Source: Nymphaea colorata
Taxonomy: Eukaryota; Streptophyta; Magnoliopsida; Nymphaeales; Nymphaeaceae
NCBI RefSeq assembly: GCF_008831285.2
Contig: NC_045146.1
Location: 14,709,289-14,773,288 of the forward strand
Direction of reading: 5' to 3'
DNA length: 64,000 bases
In this document: positions 20,121 to 32,543 of the stretch, in pieces
Layout of the letters: each line of letters opens with the position of its first letter
Position numbering within the stretch: position 1 is the stretch's first letter
Made by a program: the position numbers and the translations under genes
The notes under the pieces: generated by a model
What the model saw: the letters and a program-made list of their open reading frames with translations, nothing else
Told to the model about the DNA's origin: nothing
Database searches by the model: none

Positions 20121-22997
20121 CTTTCAACAACCGACCTACAATCGAAACCCTGGGAAGATTAACCACAAAGCACACGCGCATTTACATACTTTGGATTTGC
20201 AAGCAGGACAACAAAAAGCGGACAATAACAAAGCAGGAACAGAAAAAGAAAGCAGGGGATCGGAGAGAAAGAGGAAGAAGATGGGGGAACGCTTTTCACT
20301 GTTCTCAGTACCTGACTCTCCAAAAATCGGAAGAACAAGGGTCCCTGCAAAACTCAGGGCTGCAACGCAACACACACACGGAAGATCAGAAAAAGGAGGC
20401 GGCAAGAGGAGTAGGTGGGCGGAAGGAGGGAGGGCGTGGTGGGAAGACGGCCGACGGAACGGCAGAGGTCAGGGTTTTTGCAGGTTCCGCACAGAGTGGG
20501 TCGGGGAGAGTGCCCTTTCTCCTCCTCCACCACCACCCTCCTTTGGCGGGAAAAATTGCGGTCTCTGTGGTCGCATTTACGATTCTACCCTCAACCTTTG
20601 GTCAAACAGACCGAAGTCAAGATGGGTCTTGGTTTCTGGTTTCTACCCTCAACTTCTGTCCAATAGCGATTGATTGGTGCCTTTTAGTTTTTGTTCTATG
20701 ATTTAAATTTTAAAAACTACCTCAAACAGTCAAACTGGATGTGAAATTTTAATTTTTATTCTGTAATTTTAATTTTAGTCATAGTTTTTCTTTGTATTTG
20801 ATAGTTATAAACTTTGTTTATAAAATTGAAGATGATATATTTGATAAAACGCGAATTAAAATTTTATTAAAACCATGTACCAAGTACCATGCACGCTTGA
20901 GGGAATTGAATTTTGAGTTTATAATTACAATTTTGTAAACCAAATTCTACCATAAACTGGAATTGCAACGATTCTAGTCCTAATTTTCATTTGTGCTTGG
21001 TAATCTTGAATTTTGAATCTACAATTTGAAAATAACGCGATTGATCAAAAACAAATCAAAAATACATAACAGATTAATGAAAACCAGCATGACATGTGTC
21101 TTAAAAATAAATTATAATATTTGTTTAATAAAGCAAATTTCATTTTATCAAAAATAAGAAATTTTAATTATAGAATTCTAAAACTCTTTTTTTTTTTTTG
21201 TCATCGTAACAAAAAAAATAGGTTTTAGAAAGTGAAACCATCTCAGTGATCTCACCCAAACGCATAAAAAGTTTGGTAATAAAAAATTAGTTTTTACAAG
21301 TATTAGGACTTAGGAGGGAACCTTTTTTTTCATCGAAATTTACGATTTTATCCCCCACTTAATAGCAAGCTTTCTGTGCCGTACAGAAAGGGACGGGGTG
21401 CAGGCATGCCCCGACGACAACCGAGGAGAAAAAACCAGTACAGGAATTCGACCGTTGGCGGAGTTATTTTATGTTGCCAAAGGGGCGAATATATAGACGT
21501 TGCGAGCGTCGTGGACTTTAAAAAATTTCTTGCTTCCTCCTTCCCGACAGAGGCACCGCCCTCCGCCATGACTCTGACTGCGACTGAGTTCAAAGAACGC
21601 TCACGCTTCTCCCTGCTTTTTAGACACTTTGCAGGAAACGAGAAGAAGATTTTTACAGTATCAGTCTGTCTATCTCTTCCGTTTTTTCTTCGTTGACGTT
21701 GAAAGATTGATGACGGACATCAATGGCAGGCTCATTCTTTTGACTAAACCCCCAGCAAGGCGTTTAAAACGCCGATGGTGGTGGTACTGCGGCATTCTCG
21801 AACCAGATGCGCGACTATGGCCATGCCAATCCAAAGCTTTTTTCAGAAAGAAGCTGATAGAAGAAAGTGGCTCAACTTAGGTATGGTGGGTATCTATGTC
21901 AAAAGCAAGAACTTGGCTTTGGTTTTGAGGAGAAAATTCCGTGAGTTTGAGTCATTGGCAGACTATAACCTTTCTTGAGTGGAACTCTTCAATTCTAGAA
22001 CTGTAGAAGACACTCTCCATGAAGATACTGTAGGACGTGAAAGGGATGGATCTTAACCAAAATAAAACGGGAGATACTACTGCTATATTTGAGAACCTAC
22101 ACACATAAACTATCAGAATCCATATACTTACGTATCGCATTTTCTCTATGAAGCTGGTTATACATACAAGACTGTGAAGTGTGTACATGCTCAGGTGTAT
22201 GACAAATACTTTCTAGGAGTGAGTTAAGAAAATAAATGTTATGCATTGGGAACCATACCCAGTATATCTCCGTGCACATAACCACCTCTCATTCTTTATA
22301 CCTTTTTTCGCTTATTTGGTACATATGAAGTTGTTGGATCAAATCTCAAACTTTAACTTTCAAAGGTGAGAAGTACCATTAATCTAATACATTAGAGGCG
22401 AAAAGGTCAGCTTGACCAGGCTCTACATTTTAGCGAGGGAGAGCAACCACTTAAACTCTGTAATATATTTCCAGTTATAGTGACTTCTTCTTTTGAAAAG
22501 CTAAACGTTCATAATTTCCTTTTAAAAAACAAGCCCGCAAATACAAATTGTTAATTTCAAACAAAAGGCTCCACAGTTTTTTGATATCAGAGCCATGGAT
22601 TGTCTTCTCACTAGCTAATAAAGCCAAAAAAAGAAGAAAAAAAAACACTCAGAGCAGCTGCAGTAACAACTGATAAAAGTTAGGCCTTGGTCCACGCACC
22701 GACAACACAGACAAAATGTAACATATATACGATCTTTAAGAACCACTTTTTTCACTACCAATCATTATCATCCCCCTAATTACCCATAGAAGACAACAGC
22801 ACAGAGACAGGGGAACGAAGAGAACAAGAGGGACGAAGAAAGAGAGAAACACAAGTACACAGCTGAGAGCAGAATGGCAGTCTAGTTTCTTTTGTTTTTG
22901 ATCTTTTTTCCAACGCCTACTGGTAAAAATGGAAGGATAACACAAAAGGAAGGACTATTTGTTCATGGTCGATCAATGCCCAGATGCAGTGCAGAAC
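20121..22997. other. Intergenic region between DDM1 (5' end) and PERK (3' end)
   Basis: The DDM1 promoter and 5' leader should lie in 20121-20700, which is GC-richer with purine-rich stretches. From 20700 to 21360 the DNA is very AT-rich. Short open frames around 21376-21980 show no domain I recognise. The PERK 3' untranslated region should lie just below 22998. Confidence 0.6.
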
Positions 22998-23629
22998 TCA
23001 GAACTTGTTTTGGTTTCTGTAATAGGGGCCGGAGTCCATCTCCCGTGAATTCCCACTTTCACTGGTTGAGGTAGAAGGGTTTAGCCCATACTCGCTCGTC
23101 GGCCCACTAACGAACTCATCAGTTCCAAACTCCTGGGTTCCCAAAGCCATCCTTCTCATCCTGCTCATGTCCGCATTGTACTTCTCAGATCCATACTCTG
23201 AACCAGAACCGAACATGCCGCTCTGTCCAGGCTTCACCCCTTCGTTCAGAGCCTCCAGCGACATATCCCCTTCTAATGCACGCACGATCTGCTCAAAAAA
23301 CCAGACGAGTAACTATTAATTAGATCTCTGTTTACCAATGAGCTACCAAAGCTCCATGTTCGATTACTGGTGATCATCTTCCTGCAAACAAAGGACAGCA
23401 CCTGGGTCATTCGTGGGCGTCGCCTTGCAGAGTGTCGAACACTTGCAGCAGCACAAGCAACTAAGCGAGACATCTCGTTCACATTGTAGTTGTTCTCCAG
23501 CCGCGAATCTACCAGCTCCTCAAAATCTCCTTCTTCTAATGCTTTTATTAGCAGCGGCCTTGCCTGTGCAAGCGTCACAAAAAACCAATCATGAATGCGA
23601 AAGAAGGGGGAGGGCGGTGGAGAAAAGGG

Positions 23630-23663
<34 letters not shown>

Positions 23664-26485
23664 CACCCATTCCACCAAGCTATCCTCCATGAAAGTTGGA
23701 TCCACAGGACGTCGACCAGTTACCAGTTCGAGAAGCATCACCCCGAAGGAGAAGACATCTGATTTCTCGGTGAGCTTGCCGCTTGATGCATATTCTGGAG
23801 CTAAGTATCTGTGCATGCACACACACACACACACACGTATTTATAACAATCGCTTGTGAATTAGTTAGCTCGAAGTAAAGCCTCTAGCTAATGACAAAAG
23901 GTAATAGATCCAAGCGTAAAATAACTAGTTGATACAATACCCAAAGGTTCCCATTACTCGTGTGGAGACGTGAGTGTAATTGTCCGAAGACAACTTTGCC
24001 AAGCCAAAGTCAGCCACCTGCAACATCGTCGAATAATCCACCAGGTGAGAAAACCATAATAGCTTCACCGATCATTAAGCTGGTTTATATGTTGAACATG
24101 AAGATGATTTTCTATGATCTTTGTGTCTCCATGAAAGAAATTTCAAGTGCTGCTTATGCGCATGTTGAGGTCCCCAAGTTGTATATTTCTCGATTATAAC
24201 TCTCTGTTTTCCTGTTTAAGATACCTGAGCTTCGAACTTGTAGTCAAGCAGAATGTTGGCAGCCTTGATGTCACGATGAATGATGCGAGGATGGCCTACA
24301 AAAGAAGAGAAAATATTCATCCTTCGCAAAACCCAATTCATATATATAAAACAAAAATTAGAAAGCGTCAAAATCAAGAAAGTGAGAAGGAATCGACTTA
24401 CAATCTTCGTGGAGGTATGCCAATCCCTTAGCCGATCCCAAGGCGATCTTCAGTCTAGTTGGCCAGTCCATGGTTGGGCGACCCTTTCCTGATCAATGTG
24501 AACAAGAAGAAAGGAATTTTAACAGAGGGAAAACGAAGAAACTTTTGAGGAGTCGAATGGGGGATGGGCATGTATATCTTGTGTGCACCATGAAGATGGA
24601 ACTCGAGGGTGTTGTTGGGGACGAACTCGTAGACGAGCATGCGCTGATTGGAAGCGATGCAATAGCCAACCAGGGAGACCAGGTGACGGTGGTGGACGCG
24701 GCTGATGATTTCGACCTCTGCCTGGAACTCGCGCTCTCCCTGCCCACTGCCCGACTTGAGCTGCTTCACGGCGATTTCCTTGCCGTTGGGGAGGACGCCC
24801 TTGTGGACGTAGCCGAACCCGCCTTGGCCCAAAAGGTTGGCCTGCGAGAAGCCGTTGGTGGCGAGCGCCAGCTCCTCGTAGGTGAAGGTGCTCTTTGTGA
24901 AGCCGAGAGCGATGTTAGGGGAGGGAGGAGGGAGTGGGGGTCCCCTTGGGCCCGAGAAGTTGGAGCTCATGTCGCTGCTGTTCATCATGGGAGGAGGTGG
25001 CGGTGGCATCGCCCATCCGCTGCCTGGTTGGCCTGGTGCGCCGCCGCCACCTGGAGGAGGAGGGAGCCCCATTTGCATCATGTGGTCTGCTCTGTGAGAA
25101 GGTGCCCCATTGTGCCAGCTCCCACTGTGGTAGTATTCACCTCCTGAAATCATCAATGTCACAAACCCTTACTTATTCTCCCAACAAAAAGAGAAAAAAC
25201 ACATTTATGTGGCGGTAGATATGTACCCAAAGGTATAACAAAGCTACCATTGTCTAAAAATCATTTGAAGTTGTTCCCAAAAATTTTAACGCAATAACAC
25301 ACATATATATATATATATATATATTGAAGATCAAAAGAAACAAAGTCCCTGTCCCCTTACTTATGCCCCTCTCTCTTTCTCTCTCTTCTCTAGCTATGTA
25401 TTATTCGCGTCGCCCCATTTGCTGAGATCCACTAGACCAAGAAACGAGCATAAATTGGTCAAGCTAGGCTCACAAACTGATTCATTAATACGATGTGCCA
25501 AACTACAACTGAGTTCCAGCTTGAGCCTCCACATAAAAATACGATTTAGCTCGTGATATCTTATGAAACAAGCATATCACCGGCGCCGGAATTTTTCTTC
25601 TTGAGCGGTCAAGAAGAAGATATGATTCTTGAGACACTGATTCCAAAGCCAACCACCTATTCTTGCCGGTAAAGCCTATGAGGGTATATATATATATAAT
25701 GGACCTTAGCCTTATACACTAACTATATATCTATATATATTGGGTTGCATGACTGAGCACATGCTCATTGTTAGAAGCAGATTTCTTTCTAGCGTAGCCA
25801 CAATAGCACTTTTACCTTTAGGAGGACGTCCCGTGTCTGTGTAATACGGCATCGGATCGCGTCTTTTCTTCTTCTTCTTGTAGCAACAAACGAGAATAAG
25901 TGCAACCACTATGAGCGCAAGAACCCCTGCTGCAACTCCAATATAAATTACTGCTGTAGCATCGGAGTCGCTGGCTGACGATGACGTCGATGTTGTGGAC
26001 TTATTTCGGGAAGACGAAGGTGTCTTGGACGAATGTGAGGGAGCATGAGAATGTGGAGGAGGAGGAGGAGGCGGGCTTGGTAATGATAATGCTGCTTGTG
26101 GGGGTGGCGGAGGTGGCGAGCTGTTCTTAGTGGAGGGTGGTGAAGGAGAAGCACTGGACGATGGAGGGGACGACTTTGCTGGCGGAGACTTTGGTGTTGA
26201 GGGTGTTGGCGATGACGAGGGAGGAGGAGGAGAAGGAGGCGGAGGCGGAGGCGGAGGAGATTGTTGTGGTGGCGGCGGGGGAGACGGCGACGGCGGTGGT
26301 GGAGAAGGCGTCGGCGGGGGTGATGCGGGTGGGGTTTCGGGGGCTGGCGGCGGCGAGGCCGTCGGCGCGGTGGAAGCCGGGGAGGAATCGTTTGAAGGAG
26401 TTGGGGGAGTCGGTGACGAATCGTCAGAGGGAGCTGGGGGGGATGGTCCGTCCGTCGACGGAGCAGTCACAGGGGTCGAAGCCAT
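22998..26485 (-). CDS. PERK: Proline-rich receptor-like protein kinase (PERK family)
   Basis: Plasma-membrane Ser/Thr kinase with an extensin-like outer domain, thought to sense the cell wall. Eight exons in minus order: 26485-25816, 25143-24589, 24488-24402, 24295-24225, 24017-23941, 23808-23667, 23563-23402, 23288-22998 (684 aa, phases consistent). Residues 1-175 are Pro/Ser-rich with long polyproline runs and no separate signal peptide, as is usual for PERKs. A membrane helix follows (about 178-202, [19 protein letters not shown]), then basic KKKKKRR and a Gly/Pro-rich juxtamembrane. Kinase: GQGGFG loop (329-334), Lys350 in [18 protein letters not shown] (Asp446), DFGLAK (Asp464), [20 protein letters not shown] and a C-terminal lobe with [16 protein letters not shown]. 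All catalytic residues are present. A (CT)n tract sits immediately after the exon 6 donor. Confidence 0.94.
23632..23661. repeat. (GA)n microsatellite abutting a PERK splice donor
   Basis: About 15 GA units on the + strand. On the coding strand this is (CT)n starting right after the GTGAGT donor that follows exon 6 of the PERK gene. Confidence 0.9.
23819..23836. repeat. (AC)n microsatellite in a PERK intron
   Basis: Nine AC units within the intron upstream (in coding sense) of PERK exon 6. Confidence 0.85.
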
Positions 26486-27189
26486 AACCTCCCGGCAAAA
26501 GGTGTCGGCGTAAAGGCGCCGGAAGTTTCAACCCTCAGGTAACCGCCTCGTCCTCGGCGGCCTCCTACATAACATCATCAAGGAAGCAAAACCACAAGAA
26601 GAGAGAAACGCTTTGTATCAAGGACGCCTGCCATTTGGAAACAAAAAAGACAAAGAAAAAGAGAGAGATCCAGAGACTTCAGCTAGCTATCAGAAGAATT
26701 GAAGAGAATTGAAAGCCAAACCTTGTTTCTATTCAATGATGGTGGGAAAGAAGAAGAGGAAGAAGATTGGTTAGACACGGGCACCATAGAAAATAGATGG
26801 AGAAGGCCATTTCATGGCTGTGGAGAGGACTTCCACGTCCCTCTCCCTTCTTGCATGCCCATCCAAATTCCCCTGTTCTCTCTCCCTATTTGCTATTTTT
26901 AATCACATTCGACAGGCTGGTGGAGGGTGGCCGGCCCCTCAGGATTCTCTCTCTAAACCCTTCTATTGTCGATTTCTTTCTTCTTCCTAGAGATCGATCG
27001 AGGGCCCCACGAAGAATGCATGGTTTTGGCTCCCTTCCTCACCGTCGGCCTTCGCTTTCTGCGGACATGACAGACTGCATGCGGTTATTGGTTTTACCAA
27101 TTCCGGGCAAGCTGTTTCCGTGGATCCCGCTCACCCCCATGAGGAAGTTCTTCCAGAACCAGACCCCTCCTTCAACTCCCTCATTCCAG

Positions 27190-29095
27190 TTGTTCGGTTA
27201 TACCTTTTATCATATTAGATTTTTGGGATATTCCATTGGGATGAAAGAAATTTTTATACCATATCTGAATGTGACATTCAAATCCTATTTTTTAGTTATA
27301 CTTGAATTCGATCTGAATCCAAATCTTAAGTTATATATGAGAATCCAACTTTTAAGTTACGTTTTGAAGTTTTATTATATTCGACTTTTCGGATATTCAA
27401 TTCGGATGAAAGAATGTTTATACTATATCTGAATCTGACTTTAAAATCTACATCCGAACCCGATTTTTTAATTATACTAGAATTCGATCCAAACCCGAAT
27501 CTTAAGTTATATATGAGAATCCAACTTTTAAGTTAAACCTGAGAATCCAACTTTTAAGTTATATCAGAATCCGACGTTTTGAAGTTTTATCATATTCGAT
27601 TTTTCGGATATTCAATTTTGACGAAAGAAAGTTTATACCATATTTGAATCTGACTTTAAAATTTACATGCAAATTTGATTTTTTAGTTATACTTGAATTC
27701 GATCTGAATCTGAATCTTAAGTTATATATGAGAATCCAACTTGAATCCGAATCCGATTTTTTAGTTATACTTGAATTCGATCCGAATTTGAATCTTAAGT
27801 TATATATGAGAATCCAACTTTTAAGTTAAATATGAGAATCCAACTTTTAAGTTATGTTAGAATCCGACGTTTTGAAGTTCTATCATATTCGATTTTTTGG
27901 ATATTCAATTCGGATGAAAGAAAGTTTATACCATATCTGAATCTCATTTTAAAATCTACATTTGAATCCGAATTTTTATTTATACTTGAATTCGATCCAA
28001 ATCTGAATCTTAAGTTATATACTAGAATCCAACTTTTAAGTTATATATGAGAATCCAACTTTTAAGTTATATCAGAATCCGACGTTTTGAAGTTGTGGCC
28101 TATGAATGGTTAGGCAAAAGGTGTAAAAAAATGCACCAACTTAAAGTTATGATATAAGATTAATGTAAATTGTATATGAAAGTATAATTTGATTAAGAGG
28201 CAATGGCTTCTACGAAGTTGCATATAATTAGTTTTGAATAATTAGTTTGATGTTTTTATGACACACTTAAACTTATTTCTTTAAATACATAGGGGTAAGG
28301 ATTGATTAAGAAATTTTTTGTTGCAAGAGTAAAACTATAGTTTTAAAATTTTGAGTGAAGCCAAAAATAATTTTTTAATTTTTTTTATATTCAATAAACT
28401 TTTTTATAAGTTCAATAGCCGTTTCATATTAAATATATTTATTTGCGATTAATTTTCATATTTTTAAATATACTCATTTTATTGAAATTTCTTGATACAA
28501 GTTTTTGTTAATTAAATAAATACATTATTTAAGATATCTTGTTTAGTTGATGCCTTAATTATAATAGTTTGCTTGTTTACATTAATTAGTGGTAATTATT
28601 TGACTATTATTATATGCAATTTGGTAACTATTTGTCTATTATTATATGCAATTTCAATAAAAGCCATTACCTTTTAATCAGATTATATATACCTTCATAT
28701 ACAATTTACATTCTTCTTATGTCATAACTTTAAGTTGGTGTGTTTGGCTAAATCTTTTGCCTAACCATTCATAGGTGGGGGCATCAACTCAAACTCTCAT
28801 GGTTCTGATTCGGATATTATCGGATTCGGATGTCAACACCTGCGTTTCGAATTCGGATAACAACTCATGGTTCGGATCCGAATATCAAGCTGTAATTCGG
28901 ATTCAGATATACTTGTTAATATGGTTGAGTATTTGATCGGATATTTACTTAAAACCGAACCCGAATCTGATCGGATGTTATTTTTTAAATCTGAATCCGA
29001 TCCGATTTTCTTATTTAGATATTAAATTGCTTACCGTATCCGATTTTTTGAAGGCAGTTTGGACGGATATCCGATCCGTTGACATCCTCAGTTGT
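27190..29095. repeat. Degenerate TCCGAATC-type tandem/subterminal repeats
   Basis: From 27190 to 28095 a phrase of the type TATATATGAGAATCCAAC followed by TTTAAGTTA, and another around ATTCGGATGAAAGAAAG, recur several times at irregular spacing. From 28795 to 29090 the CGGATTCGGAT theme resumes and ends in GATCCGTTGACATCC. The two halves are separated by the 28099-28775 element, so it was inserted into an older repeat. Related sequence occurs at 37500-37930 and 54270-54700. Confidence 0.6.
28099..28775. mobile_element. Non-autonomous DNA element with long terminal inverted repeats
   Basis: The left end CCTATGAATGGTTAGGCAAAAG is matched, inverted, at the right end. The inverted similarity extends about 115 bp and includes CACCAACTTAAAGTTATGA and AATGTAAATTGTATATGAA. 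Total length is 677 bp, AT-rich, with no coding frame. TGG flanks both sides (28096-28098 and 28776-28778), a possible 3-bp target duplication. The superfamily is not clear from the ends. Confidence 0.72.
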
Positions 29096-29508
29096 CTTCC
29101 ACATCGTCTGCTAAATTGTATGCGTATTCTTCTCTAGATAAATAGACAAATCCCATTGCACTAATAGAAACTGAGTCCTTCTAAGACCAAGAAATGAGTT
29201 GAATTATGCTTAGGATTCTTCTTATGACTAGATTCATGAGGTCCAATAAATGTTGTAAGGGTTTAAAGGTCTTGTGGAGCCGAAGGAAATAAAAGGATTA
29301 GTAAGAAAAAGAAAAGTACATTTATCTTCAATCTGTTAAAAAAATGAAAATTTTGTTCACAACAACTGCAATACCTTACTTGAAAATTTTAGTTTACTAT
29401 TGAAAATTGTGGAAGTTCTTTAAAAATATATAAAAGAGGTTGTTAAATGGTTGGTTATCTTAACTCTTAGTTTTTTTTATTGAAACTAAACTACTATAGG
29501 TATAGGTA

Positions 29509-30250
29509 TAGGTGAACACGAGCCGGCATGAGCTTAGCCAACTCGAACTCGACTCAACTTCTATTTTGCATAACCTCGAATCCAGTTATATAATGTTAAC
29601 TGAAGATCGGCTCGATTGAGCATGTCAGAGCCGAGGTCGAACTCGTTTAACTTGTTTAAGTGGCCTGTAGTGAAGCAATCGGAAGAAGATAGCTGCGAGT
29701 TTAATGCTGCGGTGCTGCTGTGGAGGAAGATGGCAGTGGAAGTAGGAGGCCCCTGCAAAGAGTGATGGCAGTAGTGGGGGATGGCCAATCTGATATGCAA
29801 GTGAAGATGAATCACTTTAGAATAAATGAGAAATCTGAAATCATGAAACCCTCGCAACCGAGCAAGGGTTTCATCTCAGAAATTCAAGAGAGAAAAAGAG
29901 AGGGAAGAAAGGGAAAGAGAGGTTCCTTGGCTATAGAGCAATAGAGAAAGCAGCAAAGGACTTCGCCTCTCTTTGGATGATGTTGAAGATGACTAAGAAA
30001 GTAAGGAGAGAGATCCAACGTGATGACATGAGAAGCAAAATCGAACAAAACAAAATAAACATTCAATGAAGTTACTAATTTTTGCTCCATCTAAGTAGAG
30101 CTTAAAATTTTGAGTTTAGTGAACTCGAACTCGATTGACTAAAACAAACTAGTCAAAAAATGAGCTCGGCTTTGCTACTTTATTAAAATAGTCAGCTTGA
30201 ACTCGATCATGGGCCGAGCTTGAGTTGTTCGGCTTGTTGTTCACCCCTAG
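29509..30250. mobile_element. GAGCTCG-rich, hAT-like non-autonomous element
   Basis: The left end TAGGTGAACACGAGCCG and the right end, read inverted as CTAGGGGTGAACAACAAGCCG, are imperfect inverted repeats of a type common in plant genomes. CTCGAACTCG and GAGCTCG motifs fill the subterminal parts. The flanks TATAGGTA and TATGGGGT agree only partly, so the target duplication is doubtful. No transposase is visible. Confidence 0.5.
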
Positions 30251-32543
30251 TATGGGGTGGATTGAGACCGATTGGATTATCAGAATGGATTGAGTTGTTT
30301 AAAACAACATGCACAAATGCATGTGCCTTAAGATTTAAGAAGGAGAAGTTCAGTTTCAAATTGAAGATTACGAGTGTTTTTCAAAAACAAGTAAAAGTGG
30401 TTCTTCAGTGGTTGGTTGTCCTAATTTATGTTTTTTTTCTTTTTTTTACTGAAACCGAAAATGTTAAAAGGGCAAATTGAGATCTGTCAAACAGGAGCCC
30501 AAGTATGGTTCAAGCTCTTATACAACACCCACAAAGGCATATGCTCGACCATGGAAGCATAATACAGTGATGGAAAGAAGCAACCTTTTGCACTGATGAA
30601 TGTTCAACTAGCACCCAGAAAGCTCTGAACCATGCCAGCCATTAACATATAAAGGAACAGGACGTGAGAGTTTAAGCTTTTTCTTCACATGGAAAGCAGG
30701 GAAAAAGCTTCTGGTAACTCTTCAGTTCACACTTCACCACAGGAAATAAGGGAAAACAACAACAAGCTTAGTCGAGACTTCTAGTAAAGAGAGAGGAAAA
30801 AGACGACGGTGACGAAAAGGGAGGAAACTAGAAGACGCCCAACAACATTAAGCTGAAAGCGGCAATGGTGCAGCAGATCCCCACTCCAGTTTGTCCACAG
30901 CCGCCATTACAGACTCTGGCTTGGGATACATCTTCATCCATAACCATCATCTCACGATACCTTAAGGAGCATCATCTTCAACAAATCCAGTTTCGAAGTA
31001 AGTACAATTTTGAAGCGCACAGCATTTTCTTGTTTCATCAAAAGTTAAACCTGTAAAAACGTTTTTGCTTTTCTGTTCTTTTATTAATGGTCGTCTTCGG
31101 AGCCATAGTCGGAATCTCTCGATCTCCATTTCTTCTCTGTGTAATAAATAAAGTTGCTAATGGGCCAGATTTGAAGCAACTAAAATTTATCAAGTGTCTT
31201 CTAGCTGGAACCTGATCTGGTAATATAGAAATGATAAAAGTCTTTGTACAAGATCCAATATATTTGAAACCTTAAACCTGTGTTTGGTATCACTGGGACT
31301 TTCAGATCTTCAGATTTCAGGTCACACCTTCCTCCCATTCGACCTTAAAACGAAGGTTTTGGCGATGAATTGAATATCTGAAATCGTTTTTTTTTTTTTG
31401 TAGTGGTAAAATTCAGTGTTGATTTCACATAAAAAGGATCTTAGAACAGCCTGGGATCAAACCCGCCTTAAATTATAATGTCCAGCTTTTAAGACCTCTT
31501 GTATTGGATTTGTTTGCGATTTGCCACGAAAAAAGGTAATTGGATTTAGAAATCTCGGGAAAATATTGTAGGGAGTACTTTTGGGATTTTTTTTAAATCT
31601 TTTTGAAAGAAAACTGCCAATATCAAATGAAAATATTGATAGAACTGGGAATCAAATAAATCCTTTGAGAAGGCTGCTCGATATCAAATCCAAACTACAA
31701 ATGCATATGAAAAAACGTGACCGACTTAAAGCAGAAGTGGAAAGATGAGAGCCTAAAAGATGCCATGAAGCCGAAGGTGAGATGCGTCAGTGTACATGAA
31801 AAATAGTATCACGAAAAATGTAAACAAATGAAAAGATGCAAATGTATAAGTCATAAAAAGGGAAGTTCAATCTGTATTTGTAATAATAAAACATTGACTG
31901 TATTAGGCCTTCATAAAAGAAATTGATATTTTTGAAAGGGAGTTTCATATACAATATTAGGCCTCATTTACATCCACACACACATATGTATATGTAAAAT
32001 ATGCACCCTTTAAGTTTTTTGGATGCATTAGACGCAAATTTTGCTCCTTGAAGAAACAAGAAAAATAGCATATAACAACCTTAATAAAGTGGTTTCAAAA
32101 CTGTTCTAAGACTAATCTAATATGCCTTACATATTGTGGATTAATTTGAACACAATTTTAGAAAACTGTATGGACAAAGCACTTTCAGAGTGTAGTCTAA
32201 ACAAGCAAAAGGGACAAATTGACAATGGTACCATCTCTCCATCTCTAACTTTTGGTTGATCACGAAAGACAAGCACATCAAACACAATCACTTGTCTCCA
32301 TACACATTATGCACGAGTGAACTTAAGAACTTGACATATTAATTTCCACACACAAGGTAAGTTTTCTTGATATAGTAGATCGGCACAACATGAAGAACAT
32401 ATATAAGTGGGGGTATCAAGAAGCCGGAGCTATACATATAGCCGGGCCACAAATTAATTAACAAGCTGAGAAACAAACAAGACAAAGATAAGGAAATATT
32501 TATATGAAACAAATAAAAACAATCAACCCCTCAAGAAAATGAT

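Larger units (their letters stand above)
26486..32543. other. Repeat-rich intergenic region between the PERK and DUF7086 genes
   Basis: The first 400 bases are the likely PERK promoter and leader. From 27190 to 29095 there are degenerate TCCGAATC-type repeats interrupted by a long-TIR element. From 29509 to 30250 there is a GAGCTCG-rich hAT-like element. Between 30480 and 32540 I see no confident gene. A short frame at 30865-31056 ends its first part at a good donor (GTAAGTAC at about 30997) but has no recognisable domain. The stretch 31690-32290 is repeated in direct orientation at 57400-58330. Confidence 0.6.

Noticed and set aside
21376-21980. Overlapping short frames between DDM1 and PERK
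   Set aside because: Three different frames overlap, no domain is seen and no splice structure links them convincingly.
24470-25147. 225-codon + strand open frame
   Set aside because: Shadow of PERK exon 2, whose minus-strand frame encodes the kinase N-lobe.
26130-26513. Gly-rich + strand frame
   Set aside because: Antisense of the polyproline-encoding exon of PERK.
27190-28050. Frames rich in Asn/Leu/Phe (for example 27644-27829)
   Set aside because: They arise from translation of the TCCGAATC-type repeats.
30865-31056. Possible first exon with a good donor (GTAAGTAC)
   Set aside because: No downstream exon with homology was found; it may be a non-coding transcript or chance.
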